From Alkalihalobacterium chitinilyticum (GTDB lineage Bacteria; Bacillota; Bacilli; Bacillales; Bacillaceae_F), in the NCBI RefSeq assembly GCF_029028005.1, contig NZ_JAOTPO010000013.1, positions 62,001 to 126,000 on the forward strand: DNA of 64,000 nt, given 5' to 3'. Shown here piece by piece: positions 62,586-64,000 of this stretch. Below the pieces are notes generated by a model. That model was given only the letters and a program-made list of their open reading frames with translations, had not been told where the DNA came from and made no database searches. Each line of letters opens with the position of its first letter. Within the stretch, counting starts at the first letter, position 1. Both the position numbers and the translations under genes were made by a program.

Positions 62586-62628
62586 AAAAAAAGCTAGAGC
62601 CACAAAAATGTGATGACTCTAGCTTTTA
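62586..62628 (-). terminator. Terminator after the sodium channel gene
   Basis: AAAAGCTAGAG...CTCTAGCTTTT, long stem with eight T on the minus strand, right after the stop at 62644. Confidence 0.92.
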
Positions 62629-62643
62629 GCTTACATAAATTAT

Positions 62644-63477
62644 TTATTGATTGATTTTATTGTTTTGATTAAGAAGCAATTGCTTAATTTCCTCAATGTC
62701 GCTCTTTAGTTCTTGGTTTTCTTTAAATAAGCGATCCATCTGTTCGTCACGCTTTGCATCGTCGTCTTGGCCTAAGTAGCTTAAGATCACCGCAACGACA
62801 AGGTTCAGGATAACTAGTGCGCCGATGATAATAAACGATACGAAGTACACCCAAGCCCACGGCACTTCATTAATGATCGGTCGAGCAACCTGACTCGCCC
62901 AAGACTCAAACGTTACAACTTGCATTAACGTGAAGAGCGCTGTATGGAAGCTTCCGAAAAACTCATACGGAAGAACCTCACTAAAGAAGGTTGTCCCAAT
63001 GATCGCATAAATCGAAAACAGCAAAATCGATAAACCTAAAATCCCTGTTAATGCTGGGATGGACTTCATTAATGAGTCAATGATTTTTCGTAACGCCGGG
63101 ATCGCTGGGATCATACGGATCAAACGCAATACTCGGATCAAACGTAACACGCTGACAAACGGCGTTGCGTAGAATACTAAACTCCCGATGACAATAGTAA
63201 AATCAAAGATATTCCATCGATCTCGAAAATAGCCTCTAAAGCCGAGACCTATCATTTTTATGAACAGTTCGACCACAAACACCCAAACAATAATTTTATC
63301 TAATGCGAGTAATACGCTGTTTCCAGTCAAATAAGTCTCAGTTACAATAATAAGCCCGTTTAAAAGGATAATACCAATTACAATCGGTTGAAAATATTTA
63401 TGCTCAACGAGTTGTCTCATGGTTTCTCTAAAGGAACTACGATTAGGATTTAGCTCTTCGTTGTTTTTTAATTCCAT
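62644..63477 (-). CDS. NaChBac-type voltage-gated sodium channel
   Basis: 277 aa, one six-helix channel unit (homotetramer). S4 voltage sensor with arginines every third residue, R112, R115, R118, R121 (LRLIRVLRLIRMIP); S3 motif WNIFDFTIVIGSL; selectivity filter T189-FESWA (TFESWAS; NaChBac of alkaliphilic Bacillus has TLESWAS); and a C-terminal coiled coil (KRDEQMDRLFKENQELKSD). Passes Na+ inward; in alkaliphiles this supports pH homeostasis, motility and Na-coupled transport. Single gene. Upstream 63478-64000 holds no CDS. Confidence 0.93.
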   Translation of the reverse strand: MELKNNEELNPNRSSFRETMRQLVEHKYFQPIVIGIILLNGLIIVTETYLTGNSVLLALDKIIVWVFVVELFIKMIGLGFRGYFRDRWNIFDFTIVIGSLVFYATPFVSVLRLIRVLRLIRMIPAIPALRKIIDSLMKSIPALTGILGLSILLFSIYAIIGTTFFSEVLPYEFFGSFHTALFTLMQVVTFESWASQVARPIINEVPWAWVYFVSFIIIGALVILNLVVAVILSYLGQDDDAKRDEQMDRLFKENQELKSDIEEIKQLLLNQNNKINQ

Positions 63478-63597
63478 CTCTCTCCACCACTTATCCTTTC
63501 TATTTAGTTCTATATCTTTTTATTTTATCAGTTTGTTAGATTTATAAGCTAGATCATTACGATAAACAGCAAGCAACTTTAATAAAAGTTTTACATA

Positions 63598-63632
63598 TGA
63601 AAAAACCACACTTTACTCGTGTAATGTGTGAG
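63598..63632 (-). terminator. Terminator-like hairpin in the right-hand gene-free end
   Basis: Minus strand CACACATTAC-ACGA-GTAAAGTGTGGTTTTTT. It would end a transcript coming from beyond or near the right edge; no gene is visible between it and 64000, only a small TGCGGT-TAGC-ACCGCA hairpin at about 63937-63952. Confidence 0.7.
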
Positions 63633-64000
63633 CTTCACTATTTTACCGCACCTAAAGCAAGTGAGGATTTTTACACTTAGATCTAATATTATATCATAAA
63701 CTAGAATGAAATCCTATTTTATTTCTATTAATCGCTCTTTTCGTTTTTTCGTTCTGCTGTTCTTATAGCTAGCTTTCTCCTACGTATTTTGTCTATTAAT
63801 ATCTCATTATTGTAAATTTTTATTTAATTAAAAAAGGAACTATATAAGATTATCATTCAGTAATTGTTCATATTTCCTGTCTTTTTTAATATATATCTAT
63901 TTTCAAGACTTACACACCCTAGATATCGCTTATTTTGCGGTTAGCACCGCAGAAATAGGAATGGTATGATTTCAGCTTACGTCTTTTTTAAGACAAAATA

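Noticed and set aside
63586-63672. 27-codon plus-strand frame near the right end
   Set aside because: No ribosome-binding site, and it lies over a terminator-like hairpin.

Overview
This window comes from a low-GC Gram-positive spore former of the Bacillaceae. The evidence is Bacillus-style AGGAGG ribosome-binding sites, lipoproteins with Bacillus-type lipoboxes, GerMN and PCYCGC-type domains, spore-coat-like proteins, a sigma-K-like promoter and a CcpA cre site. An NaChBac-type voltage-gated sodium channel (62.6-63.5 kb) suggests, but does not prove, an alkaliphilic or salt-loving species. No tRNA, rRNA, CRISPR array, intact insertion sequence or prophage was seen.

Layout. 1-16.2 kb is an aromatic amino acid catabolism island, nearly all on the minus strand. 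It holds phenylalanine hydroxylase (cut by the window edge), pterin dehydratase, homogentisate dioxygenase, fumarylacetoacetase, a conserved protein of unknown function, and 4-hydroxyphenylpyruvate dioxygenase with a cre site over its promoter. It also holds an acyl-CoA dehydrogenase behind a textbook sigma-54 promoter, the frameshifted TyrR-type enhancer-binding protein that probably drives it, and the tryptophan-to-anthranilate operon kynU-kynB-kynA. Together these convert Phe to Tyr to homogentisate to fumarate plus acetoacetate, and Trp to anthranilate. Tyrosine aminotransferase and maleylacetoacetate isomerase are not present. The stretch 8.4-9.5 kb is scrambled, with two truncated genes and a 51-bp minisatellite.

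16.4-28 kb holds lipoproteins, membrane proteins, an amidase, a serine beta-lactamase-like hydrolase, two coat-like or cysteine-rich small proteins and a flavoprotein. 28-33 kb holds a phosphoesterase and an orphan ZorA/ZorB-like (MotA/MotB-like) stator pair bracketed by inverted copies of a short repeat. 33-54 kb is mixed accessory metabolism and transport: a molybdopterin oxidoreductase, quinone reductase, DMT, SulP and GPH transporters, a Staygreen homologue, a CysJ-like reductase without its flavodoxin domain, a ferritin-like protein, and two genes broken by internal deletions.

54.6-62 kb carries an SDR gene behind a TPP riboswitch. Next to it is a candidate minimal peptide-maturation cassette: a 21-residue peptide gene with a very strong ribosome-binding site, a terminator, and a membrane metalloprotease with a PqqD/RRE-like N-terminal domain. 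An HD-GYP phosphodiesterase lies directly upstream and a GGDEF cyclase nearby. The peptide-protease pair is the best candidate here for an undescribed system.

A second theme is the intergenic DNA. At least five unrelated families of short tandem or inverted repeats (units about 20, 53, 51, 20 and 20 bp) fill spacers, and several families recur at more than one locus.
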